Part shown: one piece after another, positions 7,295 through 13,146 of the stretch
How positions within the stretch are numbered: position 1 is the first letter of the stretch
Layout: each line of letters begins with the position of its first letter
Assembly: GCA_900551135.1 (NCBI GenBank)
Contig: URUX01000058.1
Coordinates: forward strand, 1 to 13,146
Direction of reading: 5' to 3'
DNA from: an uncultured Clostridium sp.
Lineage (GTDB): Bacteria; Bacillota; Clostridia; Lachnospirales; Lachnospiraceae
Length of the DNA: 13,146 bases
The notes under the pieces: model-generated
What the model saw: the letters and a program-made list of their open reading frames with translations, nothing else
Databases searched by the model: none
Told to the model about the DNA's origin: nothing
Made by a program: the position numbers and the translations under genes

Positions 7295-7921
7295 TTATGC
7301 TGTTACGAAGTCTCTTACATGTTCTGCAATATTGACTGCATGATCTCCAATTCGTTCAAAATATTTGGCAGTCATCAAAAGGTCTAAGGCAATGGCCACA
7401 TCGATTTCCTTTTTACAAATCAGTTCTACCAGTTCTTCCTTTACTTTCTCAAACAATTCATCTACAAAGTCATCGCTGGCAATCACTTTTCTGGCCAGCA
7501 TTTCATCGGAATCTACAAAAGACTGTACGCTTTCTGTTACCATCTTGACCGTAGCCCCGGCCATTTCTTTAATATGCACCCGGCCGGAAAATTCAAACCC
7601 TGCAATCCCCGGCATCAGTTCCGAGATGTCTTCTGCCTGATCGCCAATCCGTTCCATATCCGGCACAATTTTAAGGGCTGCTGCAATGACCCTTAAATCA
7701 CAGGCCACTGGCTGCTGACGCAGCAAAATCTGGCGGCAGCGGCGTTCTACTTCCCGCTGTTTATGATCAATCTCCATCTCTGCAGCACTAATTCTGGCTG
7801 TCAGTCCCTCTTTTCCATCTAACATCTGGGCTGTCATGGCAATTGCATCCTCGCACAGCTTTCCCATTTCCAGCATATCCTGGTGAAGAATTTTTAACTG
7901 TTTGTCAAATTCCGTACGCAT
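7295..7921 (-). CDS. phoU: Phosphate signalling/transport regulator PhoU
   Basis: The 208-residue cytosolic protein is an all-helical PhoU with two similar three-helix repeats. Each repeat carries a metal-binding E/D-rich signature: MERIGDQAEDISEL in the first half and ERIGDHAVNIAEH near the end. PhoU links the Pst transporter to the Pho two-component kinase and represses the regulon when phosphate is plentiful. It is the last gene of the pst operon. The ATG at 7921 lies one base after the pstB TGA and has GGGGAGG about ten bases upstream. A TTG at 7930 would be only one base from that site and is less likely. Translation is probably coupled to pstB. Confidence 0.95.
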   Translation of the reverse strand: MRTEFDKQLKILHQDMLEMGKLCEDAIAMTAQMLDGKEGLTARISAAEMEIDHKQREVERRCRQILLRQQPVACDLRVIAAALKIVPDMERIGDQAEDISELMPGIAGFEFSGRVHIKEMAGATVKMVTESVQSFVDSDEMLARKVIASDDFVDELFEKVKEELVELICKKEIDVAIALDLLMTAKYFERIGDHAVNIAEHVRDFVTA

Positions 7922-7922
7922 A

Positions 7923-8684
7923 TCAGCCAAACCTCCCCGTTATGTAATCTTCGGTTCTGCGGTCTTTCGGAGAAGAAAACATGATATCTGTATCTCCGTA
8001 CTCTACCACTTCTCCCAACAGGAAAAATGCGGTCTTATCCGATACACGGACTGCCTGCTGCATATTGTGGGTAACCATAATAATGGTATATTTTTTCTTT
8101 AATTCGCCGGCCAGTTCCTCAATCTTCAAGGTAGAAATCGGATCGAGGGCTGATGTCGGCTCATCCATTAACAGCACTTCCGGTTCGACTGCCAGCGCTC
8201 TTGCAATACACAGTCTCTGCTGCTGGCCTCCGGATAATCCCAAAGCCGGCTTTTTCAGACGATCGGATACCTCGTCCCATAAGGCCGCTCCCTTTAAACT
8301 GTTTTCTACAATTTCATCCAGCTTTTCTTTATTTTTAATCCCATGGATTCTGGGGCCGTATGCAATATTGTCATAAATACTCATGGGAAATGGATTGGGC
8401 TGCTGGAATACCATTCCAATTTTTTTCCGCAGCAAGGTGGTATCTACCTGAGGACCATAAATATTTTCTCCATCCAGCAAAACCTCTCCTGTAATTTTTA
8501 CATTCGAAACCAGATCATTCATTCGGTTTAATGTCTTTAAATACGTAGATTTTCCACAGCCGGACGGACCAATAAATGCAGTGATTTTTCTCTCGTACAA
8601 ATCCAGATTAATATTTTTCAGCGCATGATTCTCCCCATAATATAAATCCAGATTTTTCGTTTGTATTTTTACCCTTGTTTCCAC
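7923..8684 (-). CDS. pstB: Phosphate ABC transporter ATP-binding protein PstB
   Basis: The 253-residue ATPase powers phosphate import through PstC/PstA. All ABC motifs are intact: Walker A GPSGCGKST (39-47), Q-loop at Q94-Q95, signature LSGGQQQR (150-157), Walker B LLMDEPTSALD (171-181) and the switch His H206. The length is standard. The start codon is GTG at 8684, with AGAGGG six bases upstream, and lies 12 bases after the pstA stop. The gene is followed almost without a gap by phoU. Confidence 0.97.
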   Translation of the reverse strand: METRVKIQTKNLDLYYGENHALKNINLDLYERKITAFIGPSGCGKSTYLKTLNRMNDLVSNVKITGEVLLDGENIYGPQVDTTLLRKKIGMVFQQPNPFPMSIYDNIAYGPRIHGIKNKEKLDEIVENSLKGAALWDEVSDRLKKPALGLSGGQQQRLCIARALAVEPEVLLMDEPTSALDPISTLKIEELAGELKKKYTIIMVTHNMQQAVRVSDKTAFFLLGEVVEYGDTDIMFSSPKDRRTEDYITGRFG

Positions 8685-8696
8685 TTTTTCCCTCTC

Positions 8697-9602
8697 TTAT
8701 CCTTGTGTTTCCACATTAAATTTATGAGATAAATACTTGGCTAGTCCATTAATTGCCAATACGATTACCAGAAGGACGGCCGCTACTCCAAACGCTTCGT
8801 TGTATTTTGCTTTCTGCATAAACAGATAAAGCTGAATCGTCAGAGTTCCTCCCGACTCAAAAATCTTGGTAAACCAGTTTTTCGGCAGATAATAACCGCT
8901 TCCTGCCGTAAACAATAATGCTGCTGACTCTCCTACAATTCGTCCAATTGCCAGAATCACACCTGTCAGAATCCCCGGCATGGCGCTGGGAAGCAGAATG
9001 GTACGGATCATATACCACTTTGTCGCTCCAATTCCGAGAGCCCCTGTCCGGTAACTGTCCGGAACAGTTTTTAATGCTTCCTGGGTAGTACGGGTGATAA
9101 TTGGCAAAATCATCAATGTCAGAGCCAGAGTTCCTGTTAAAATGGAATACTCCAGTTTTAATGTAATTCCGAAAAATACCATTCCAAACAGACCAAAGAT
9201 AATGGATGGAATACCGGAAAGAGTTTCTGTTGTAAATTCAATGGCTTTCACCAGTTTTCCTGGTTTGGCATATTCATTTAAGTAAATTGCAGAACCAACT
9301 CCAAGCGGCGTAGCAATGAACAGCGTTAATACCACTATATAAATTGTATTAACAATGTTTCCCAAAATTCCAAAGGTACCTTTTCTGGTACTGGTAACGG
9401 TTGTCAGAAACGACCAGGTGACATTGGGAATTCCTCTTACAAACACATATCCCATAATACCGATTAAAATCAGCATGGAAATTCCGGCGCTTATGTAAAT
9501 AAGTCCTGTCAGAACTGTGTCCGACATGCGAAAATTTTTTCTGCAGATACTGGTTTTTTCCATGTAACAGTCCTGTTCCAAAACGGCTGCGTCACCTCTC
9601 AT
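8697..9602 (-). CDS. pstA: Phosphate ABC transporter permease PstA
   Basis: This 301-residue inner-membrane subunit has about six hydrophobic helices and forms the phosphate channel with PstC. The EAA-type loop that contacts PstB is at about 174-195 (TQEALKTVPDSYRTGALGIGATK), and the conserved segment SGIPSIIFGLFG lies at about 129-140. The ATG at 9602 overlaps the end of pstC by 11 bases and has GGGAG nine bases upstream. A second ATG at 9563 with AGGA seven bases before it would give a more typical N-terminus 13 residues shorter; both are possible. No internal defect is visible. Confidence 0.95.
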   Translation of the reverse strand: MRGDAAVLEQDCYMEKTSICRKNFRMSDTVLTGLIYISAGISMLILIGIMGYVFVRGIPNVTWSFLTTVTSTRKGTFGILGNIVNTIYIVVLTLFIATPLGVGSAIYLNEYAKPGKLVKAIEFTTETLSGIPSIIFGLFGMVFFGITLKLEYSILTGTLALTLMILPIITRTTQEALKTVPDSYRTGALGIGATKWYMIRTILLPSAMPGILTGVILAIGRIVGESAALLFTAGSGYYLPKNWFTKIFESGGTLTIQLYLFMQKAKYNEAFGVAAVLLVIVLAINGLAKYLSHKFNVETQG

Positions 9603-10529
9603 TTTTCTTTTCTCCCTTCTTTAATATCCTGGTCAGACTCATATTGATAATCATGATAAATGCAAACAGCACCAGTCCAATGGTAAATAATACCTGCCTG
9701 TGAAGGCCGGCTGCATATCCCATTTCTGAAACAATGGCTGTTGTCAGAAAACGAACGGAATGAAACGGAAGCGGAAGATTAACCGAACTTCCGGAAACCA
9801 GACTGATTGCCATTGCTTCTCCAATGGCCCTTCCGGTTCCCAGCACGATTGCCGTAATAATACCGGATTTGGCTGCTGGAATGACCACCTGGAAAATGGT
9901 CTGGATTTTCGTTGCCCCTAATGCTAATGAAGCACTTTTTAAATGAACTGGTACTGCCCGAAGGGCCGACTCGCTGATATTGATAACAGTAGGAAGAATC
10001 ATCAGCGCCAGTACCAATACAGCAGAAATCAGATTGGCACCGCCTGTATACTGGTGGGTTTGCGAACCTTTAAACACCAGAAGTTCCAGTTTATACATAA
10101 GAGGATTTAAAATTAAAATCCCAAAAGTCCATAAATAACGGAAGGAATTCCTGCTAATAATTCTACTGCCGGACGTACAATCTTTGCCAGCCATTCTGGT
10201 GCAGCCTCTGCTAAAAATACTGCTGTCAGTACACCTATAGGCATTCCAATCAGTACTGCCAGAGCCGTTCCAATAATAGACGTTAAAATAACATATAAAA
10301 TACCAAAACGTGGTTCTGCTGCCTCCGGCTGCCATACTGTACCAAAAAGCAGTTCCTTGATTCCCACCTGAAACAGTGCCGGAACACCGCTGACCAGCAT
10401 GTATGCGGTGATGGATACTACCGCCAGAACTGCAAAAAATCCACAAATTGTAAAAATCACCTTTGCAGCGGTTTCTACTGCAGATTTACCGCCATGATGG
10501 GATAAAATTGATACTGAATCCTCATTCAT
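9592..10529 (-). pseudogene. pstC: Phosphate ABC transporter permease PstC, split by a one-base frame change
   Basis: The N-terminal part (10529 to 10113) encodes a hydrophobic permease start and ends abruptly at GIPSVIYGLLGF followed by TAA at 10113-10115. The rest of PstC continues in the -1 frame from ATT at 10119 (ILILNPLMYKLEL) to the stop at 9592. It contains the EAA-type loop (SESALRAVPVHLKSASLALGATK) and later helices. Joined after GLLG, the product would be 312 residues, normal for PstC. One missing G in a GGGG tract at 10120-10122 explains the break. The junction also reads T TTG GGA, the pattern of a -1 slippery heptamer, so functional readthrough is conceivable. An intact neighbourhood (pstS, pstA, pstB, phoU) argues for a sequencing error or very recent mutation. 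ATG at 10529 has AGGAAAGGAG-like sequence upstream. Confidence 0.88.
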
Positions 10530-10560
10530 AGAGAAACTCCTTTCCTCTTACATATAAACA

Positions 10561-10594
10561 TATGCGTCCGGCCCATGGGAAAGCCGGACGCATA
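10561..10594 (-). promoter_or_regulatory. Intercistronic hairpin between pstS and pstC
   Basis: A perfect 12-bp GC-rich stem (10561-10572 with 10583-10594) encloses a ten-base loop. It starts 16 bases after the pstS stop. No T run follows on the minus strand, so it is more likely a partial terminator or mRNA-stabilising element than a full terminator. This would let PstS be made in excess over the permease, as is common for binding-protein transporters. Confidence 0.7.
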
Positions 10595-10609
10595 CCAGTC
10601 TGAAGCCCT

Positions 10610-11542
10610 TTATCTGTCTACGGCAATCAGGCCTACAGACTTAACGAGTTCATCTCCTTCTGGAGAATAGATGTAATCGAATAATGCTTTAACCAAATCG
10701 TTCTGTTCTGCAATTTCACCCTTAGTAGCCATTACAAATGGACGGCTTAAGAAGTAATTGCCAGCCTTAATATTCTTTTCTGTGGGTTCTGCCCCATCCA
10801 GCTTAACTGCTTTTACTGTATCATCCAATACATCTAACGATACATATCCAATCGCACCTGGAGTTGCTGCAACCTTTGCCATAACTGCGCCTGTACTGTC
10901 TAATTCATTAGCGTATTTGCACTGTTCCTCCAGTTCCAAAAGTTCTTCAAATGCACTTCTGGTACCAGAGCCTGCTTCACGTCCCACTACTACTACCGGC
11001 ATATCAGAACCGCCTGCCTCACTCCAGTTAGTAATCTCGCCTTTATAAATCCCAGACAACTGCTCCTTTGTCAAATCTTCCACTGTATTGGTATTATCGA
11101 CAACTACTGCAATCCCATCGATTGCTACGATATTTTCTGCAATACCTGCTGCTTTTTCCTCCTCCTTTAAGTTTCTGGATGCATTTCCAATATCTGCTGT
11201 TCCATTCTGAGCTGCTTCGACTCCGGCACTGGAACCAACAAACTCTGCCGTTACGGTAACATCCGGATATTTCTCCATAAAAGCTTCACTTAAAGAATTT
11301 GCAAATTTCTCCATGGAAGTAGAACCAACCATGCTGATAGATCCGCTTAATTCTGCTGTTTCTTTTGCTTCTGTTTCTGCTGCTTTTGTCTCTGCTGTTG
11401 TTCCTTCTGTTGTTTCTTCCTGCTTTGCAGTCGTTGCTGCTTCTGTTGAAGATGCTGCAGTAGTTGCTGTCTCACTGCTTCCACATGCTGCCAGACTTGC
11501 TGCCATTGCTCCTGCTAACATAACTGCTGATAATTTTCTCAT
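10610..11542 (-). CDS. pstS: Phosphate-binding lipoprotein PstS
   Basis: The 310-residue extracellular lipoprotein captures phosphate for the Pst transporter. It has a signal peptide with lipobox L17-A18-A19-C20, then a Thr/Ala/Glu-rich spacer (about 21-65). The phosphate-binding domain follows, with GSTSMEKF, a GSSAGVEAA segment and GREAGSGTRSAF, all typical phosphate contacts. The ATG at 11542 has GAGGAAAA about seven bases upstream and gives a proper signal peptide. An in-frame ATG at 11575 adds 11 charged residues and lacks a ribosome binding site. It is the first gene of pstSCAB-phoU and is probably controlled by the Pho box at 11632-11670. Confidence 0.96.
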   Translation of the reverse strand: MRKLSAVMLAGAMAASLAACGSSETATTAASSTEAATTAKQEETTEGTTAETKAAETEAKETAELSGSISMVGSTSMEKFANSLSEAFMEKYPDVTVTAEFVGSSAGVEAAQNGTADIGNASRNLKEEEKAAGIAENIVAIDGIAVVVDNTNTVEDLTKEQLSGIYKGEITNWSEAGGSDMPVVVVGREAGSGTRSAFEELLELEEQCKYANELDSTGAVMAKVAATPGAIGYVSLDVLDDTVKAVKLDGAEPTEKNIKAGNYFLSRPFVMATKGEIAEQNDLVKALFDYIYSPEGDELVKSVGLIAVDR

Positions 11543-11581
11543 AATAGTTTTCCTCTTTTCAAATTCGTTTTCCATTCAAAT

Positions 11582-11617
11582 CTCTGTAACTCTGTTCTTT
11601 GTGAGCACATTACAGAG
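11582..11617. repeat. 8-bp inverted repeat before pstS
   Basis: CTCTGTAA (11582-11589) and TTACAGAG (11610-11617) are perfect inverted copies 20 bases apart. The right copy overlaps the candidate -10 box at 11616-11621, so the pair is more likely an operator-like DNA element than an RNA hairpin. Function is not established. Confidence 0.45.
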
Positions 11618-11670
11618 TATACTGATTCTTCGTAAAATCTAATATCAGCCTTTCGTCAAATTTGGGTAAA
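11616..11670 (-). promoter_or_regulatory. Candidate Pho box and -10 of the pst operon
   Basis: On the minus strand four hexamers lie at exact 11-base steps: TTTACC (11665-11670), TTGACG (11654-11659), CTGATA (11643-11648) and TTTTAC (11632-11637). Ten bases later comes TATACT (11616-11621). Pho-regulated promoters in Firmicutes and E. coli have PhoP/PhoB half-sites every 11 bases ending about ten bases before the -10. The third and fourth hexamers match the TT(A/T)ACA consensus poorly, and the first overlaps the T tract of the upstream terminator. Confidence 0.5.
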
Positions 11671-11725
11671 AAAATGCCGCAAAGTGACTGACTGATCTTA
11701 TCATCATCCAAATCACTCTGCGGCA
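11668..11725 (-). terminator. Rho-independent terminator after the GTPase fusion gene
   Basis: The 13-bp arms 11675-11687 and 11713-11725, with one G-U wobble on the minus strand, are followed on that strand by seven Ts (complement of 11668-11674). The structure starts six bases after the stop codon. It separates the G3E locus from the pst operon. On the plus strand six Ts also follow the stem, so it could block transcription from both sides. Confidence 0.85.
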
Positions 11726-11730
11726 ATTTT

Positions 11731-12687
11731 TTAAAACTGCACAACGTCTTTAATCTCTTCTGCCGGTTCTACAGACTCCGCATAAAGTACAGGGCCTTCT
11801 CCACCATAATCCTGCCAGTATTCTTTCGCTACTTTTGCTTTTACATGAACCCACTGTCTGGTTTCCAGATGCCTTGCTTCCCTGGCTTTGCAGATAAATC
11901 CTAAAAAGGTCATATCTGCCTCGCAGCAGGTCATGGCCATGCGGCCTGGAACAAAGTAGTTTTTCGGGAAATTCTCCGATTTCAGCACCATTGCGGTAAA
12001 CTCTACGATTTTCCCCTCATAACGTTCTGTATTGTCCATACAGTCAATATACCAGATTCCATAATGTTCCGGTTTGATCGTAATGACTGGCGCCTGCAAA
12101 TCGTAAGGCAGATCCTCCTCCAGCATATCCTGGGCAATCTCTCCATTGGCATCTTCCAGCACAATCTCGCTGTTTCGGCTCATAGCCCTTAACCCTCTGC
12201 GGTATCCTGTCAGTTTATCATCCGATATTCCGTCGCAGCGGTTCATAATAATCAGTTCGCTGTTTCTCACCATTGCGCCCAAAAGAGGCTTCATATTTGC
12301 CACATACAGATCAAAGGTAGAACCATCAATAATGGTAATCTGCTGGTACACCTGCCAGTCATCCGGCAGACGCAGTTCATCCTGGTTCCACATACCATTC
12401 CATTCCATCAGGACTCTCTCCGGATTATGCATCAATTCCAAATCCGTCAGAAATTCCGGAGTCAGCTGGGACTGGTCTTCCACATATACCACATCGGTAC
12501 GGCTGTCCTTTAAGATTTTTTCGTCAAACTCCGTGTCTCCCTCTTCGCAGACAATCAACAGCGTACGGCCTTCTGCCTGAAAATATTCCTGCTGCATGGT
12601 AAACTGTAAAAACTGGGTTTTTCCCGCTTCCAGAAAACCATTTATCAGAAACAATGGCATGATTTCATCTTCTATCATTTTTTCCAT
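11731..12687 (-). CDS. G3E (CobW-like) GTPase domain fused to a TIGR03943/DUF1980-like C-terminal domain
   Basis: This 318-residue protein starts with a P-loop GFLEAGKT (17-24), a CEEGD segment (47-51), a Walker B-like RVLMEWNG (91-98) and NRCD (149-152) in the NKxD position, the order seen in G3E GTPases. The CxCC metal motif of COG0523 metallochaperones is absent and NKxD has Arg for Lys, so GTPase and metal roles may be altered. The C-terminal part (about 200-318) does not look like a CobW_C domain. It reads YEGKIVEF, then YFVPGRMAMTCCEADM (TCCEAD at 254-259), resembling the C-terminal domain of TIGR03943/DUF1980 permease-associated proteins. ATG 12687 has AGGAG nine bases upstream. It lies downstream of another CobW-type gene. 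Domain identity is recalled from family patterns, not searched; a role in metal homeostasis is inferred. Confidence 0.75.
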   Translation of the reverse strand: MEKMIEDEIMPLFLINGFLEAGKTQFLQFTMQQEYFQAEGRTLLIVCEEGDTEFDEKILKDSRTDVVYVEDQSQLTPEFLTDLELMHNPERVLMEWNGMWNQDELRLPDDWQVYQQITIIDGSTFDLYVANMKPLLGAMVRNSELIIMNRCDGISDDKLTGYRRGLRAMSRNSEIVLEDANGEIAQDMLEEDLPYDLQAPVITIKPEHYGIWYIDCMDNTERYEGKIVEFTAMVLKSENFPKNYFVPGRMAMTCCEADMTFLGFICKAREARHLETRQWVHVKAKVAKEYWQDYGGEGPVLYAESVEPAEEIKDVVQF

Positions 12688-12781
12688 CTATCTCTGCTCC
12701 TAAACCTATTTTATGGTAACAGTTCAGCCATGCGGAGATTCTGACAGAAAAAAGCGTTGAAAAACTTGTTTTCATAAGAAT

Positions 12782-12848
12782 TTTTCTGGCTCAATCTTCA
12801 TAGGGCGGACGCCCGACGCCTCTGGCTCGCTGTAAGCGAGCCAGAAAA
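12782..12848. repeat. Competing inverted repeats in the spacer between the two G3E genes
   Basis: TCTGGCTCGC (12821-12830) pairs perfectly with 12836-12845 around a five-base loop. The same right arm, extended to 12838-12848, also matches TTTTCTGGCTC at 12782-12792 over 11 bases. A third short hairpin, GGGCG-GA-CGCCC, lies at 12803-12814. No T run follows any of them. They may form alternative RNA structures in the leader of the fusion gene or be a palindromic repeat unit. Confidence 0.7.
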
Positions 12849-12869
12849 TGCATGGCAGAATGTTACATT

Positions 12870-13146
12870 TTATACCTGGCTTTTTCCAAATGCCTGGTTT
12901 AATTTCTCTTCTTGCAGTCTTGCGCCAATCACGCATACTTTACCGGTATACTCTGGCTGGCCTTCCCGAATCTCATATTCTTCCGGAACCAGATCAAAAT
13001 ACAGCCATTCCCCGGCCTTCTCAGCAGGAAGCATTCCTTTGGCTCTTAAAATGTCGCCGTAAACAGTGGTCTCAGATAAATCTTCCAAAATTGCTTCCAG
13101 TTTCTCTCTGCTAATCGGAGCAGCCGTTTCCATGCCCCAACTGGAG
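12870..13146 (-). CDS. CobW-type G3E GTPase, C-terminal domain only (cut by window edge)
   Basis: The frame is open to the right edge (SSWG precedes METAAPIS with no stop), so the gene begins outside the window. The 91 visible residues match a CobW C-terminal domain in pattern: REKLEAILEDL, then the hallmark LRAKGML, a W-x-FD-x-V strand (WLYFDLVPEEYEI) and a VCVIGARL strand before the end at AFGKSQV. Such domains follow a G3E GTPase domain in metal chaperones of the COG0523 group. No His-rich tail is present. Being upstream of another G3E gene on the same strand suggests one locus, though 182 bases lie between them. Confidence 0.8.
   Translation of the reverse strand, partial: SSWGMETAAPISREKLEAILEDLSETTVYGDILRAKGMLPAEKAGEWLYFDLVPEEYEIREGQPEYTGKVCVIGARLQEEKLNQAFGKSQV

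Noticed and set aside
7981..8376. 131-codon plus-strand open frame opposite pstB
   Set aside because: Entirely antisense to pstB, which has every ABC motif; no ribosome binding site.
10051..10080. Stem-loop as a frameshift stimulator for pstC
   Set aside because: It starts 38 bases after the heptamer, beyond the usual 5-9 base spacing.
10116..10446. N-terminal part of the second pstC frame as a separate protein
   Set aside because: Upstream of the junction this frame is the out-of-frame shadow of the real PstC N-terminus, rich in Ser/Gly/Trp and without membrane helices.
12688..12780. Zur-type operator before the G3E fusion gene
   Set aside because: No convincing symmetric AT-rich site with the expected half-sites was found, so metal regulation is not claimed from this spacer.

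Overview
The window looks like chromosomal DNA from a Gram-positive Clostridia bacterium, most likely Lachnospiraceae. This rests on strong AGGAGG-type ribosome binding sites, moderate base composition, a pstSCAB-phoU operon, a sporulation/cell-wall type D,D-carboxypeptidase, a poly-arginine membrane-anchored polysaccharide deacetylase and tandem G3E GTPases. The taxonomy is inferred from protein character, not from a search. No rRNA, tRNA, CRISPR array, transposase or phage gene is visible.

Layout. Positions 1-331 hold no convincing gene, only a UUCG-capped terminator-like hairpin read on the minus strand. The minus strand then carries cysK (332-1267), a D-alanyl-D-alanine carboxypeptidase (1334-2647) and a HIT-family hydrolase (2829-3257). 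cysK has its own near-consensus promoter overlapping the carboxypeptidase stop codon. A polysaccharide deacetylase (3432-4916) runs divergently from the HIT gene and converges on a Crp/Fnr-family regulator (4948-5616, minus). The regulator is divergent from a DASS/SLC13-type anion transporter (5733-7193). Their shared intergenic region holds a symmetric 22-bp element placed as a class II activator site would be.

The high-affinity phosphate uptake operon follows on the minus strand, in the order pstS (11542), pstC, pstA, pstB, phoU (ending at 7295). PstS captures phosphate outside the membrane, PstC/PstA form the channel, PstB drives it with ATP, and PhoU links transport to Pho signalling. A candidate Pho box with 11-bp periodicity sits ten bases upstream of a -10 in front of pstS. 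A 12-bp hairpin separates pstS from the permease genes. pstC is split by a one-base frame change at about 10119-10125.

The right end (11731-13146, minus) carries two G3E (CobW/COG0523-type) genes. The complete one appears to fuse a degenerate G3E GTPase domain to a C-terminal domain resembling that of TIGR03943/DUF1980 proteins. The other is only a CobW C-terminal domain cut by the window edge. Between them lies a 182-base spacer rich in competing inverted repeats. This pair is the least-described part of the window and may belong to a metal-handling locus that continues to the right.
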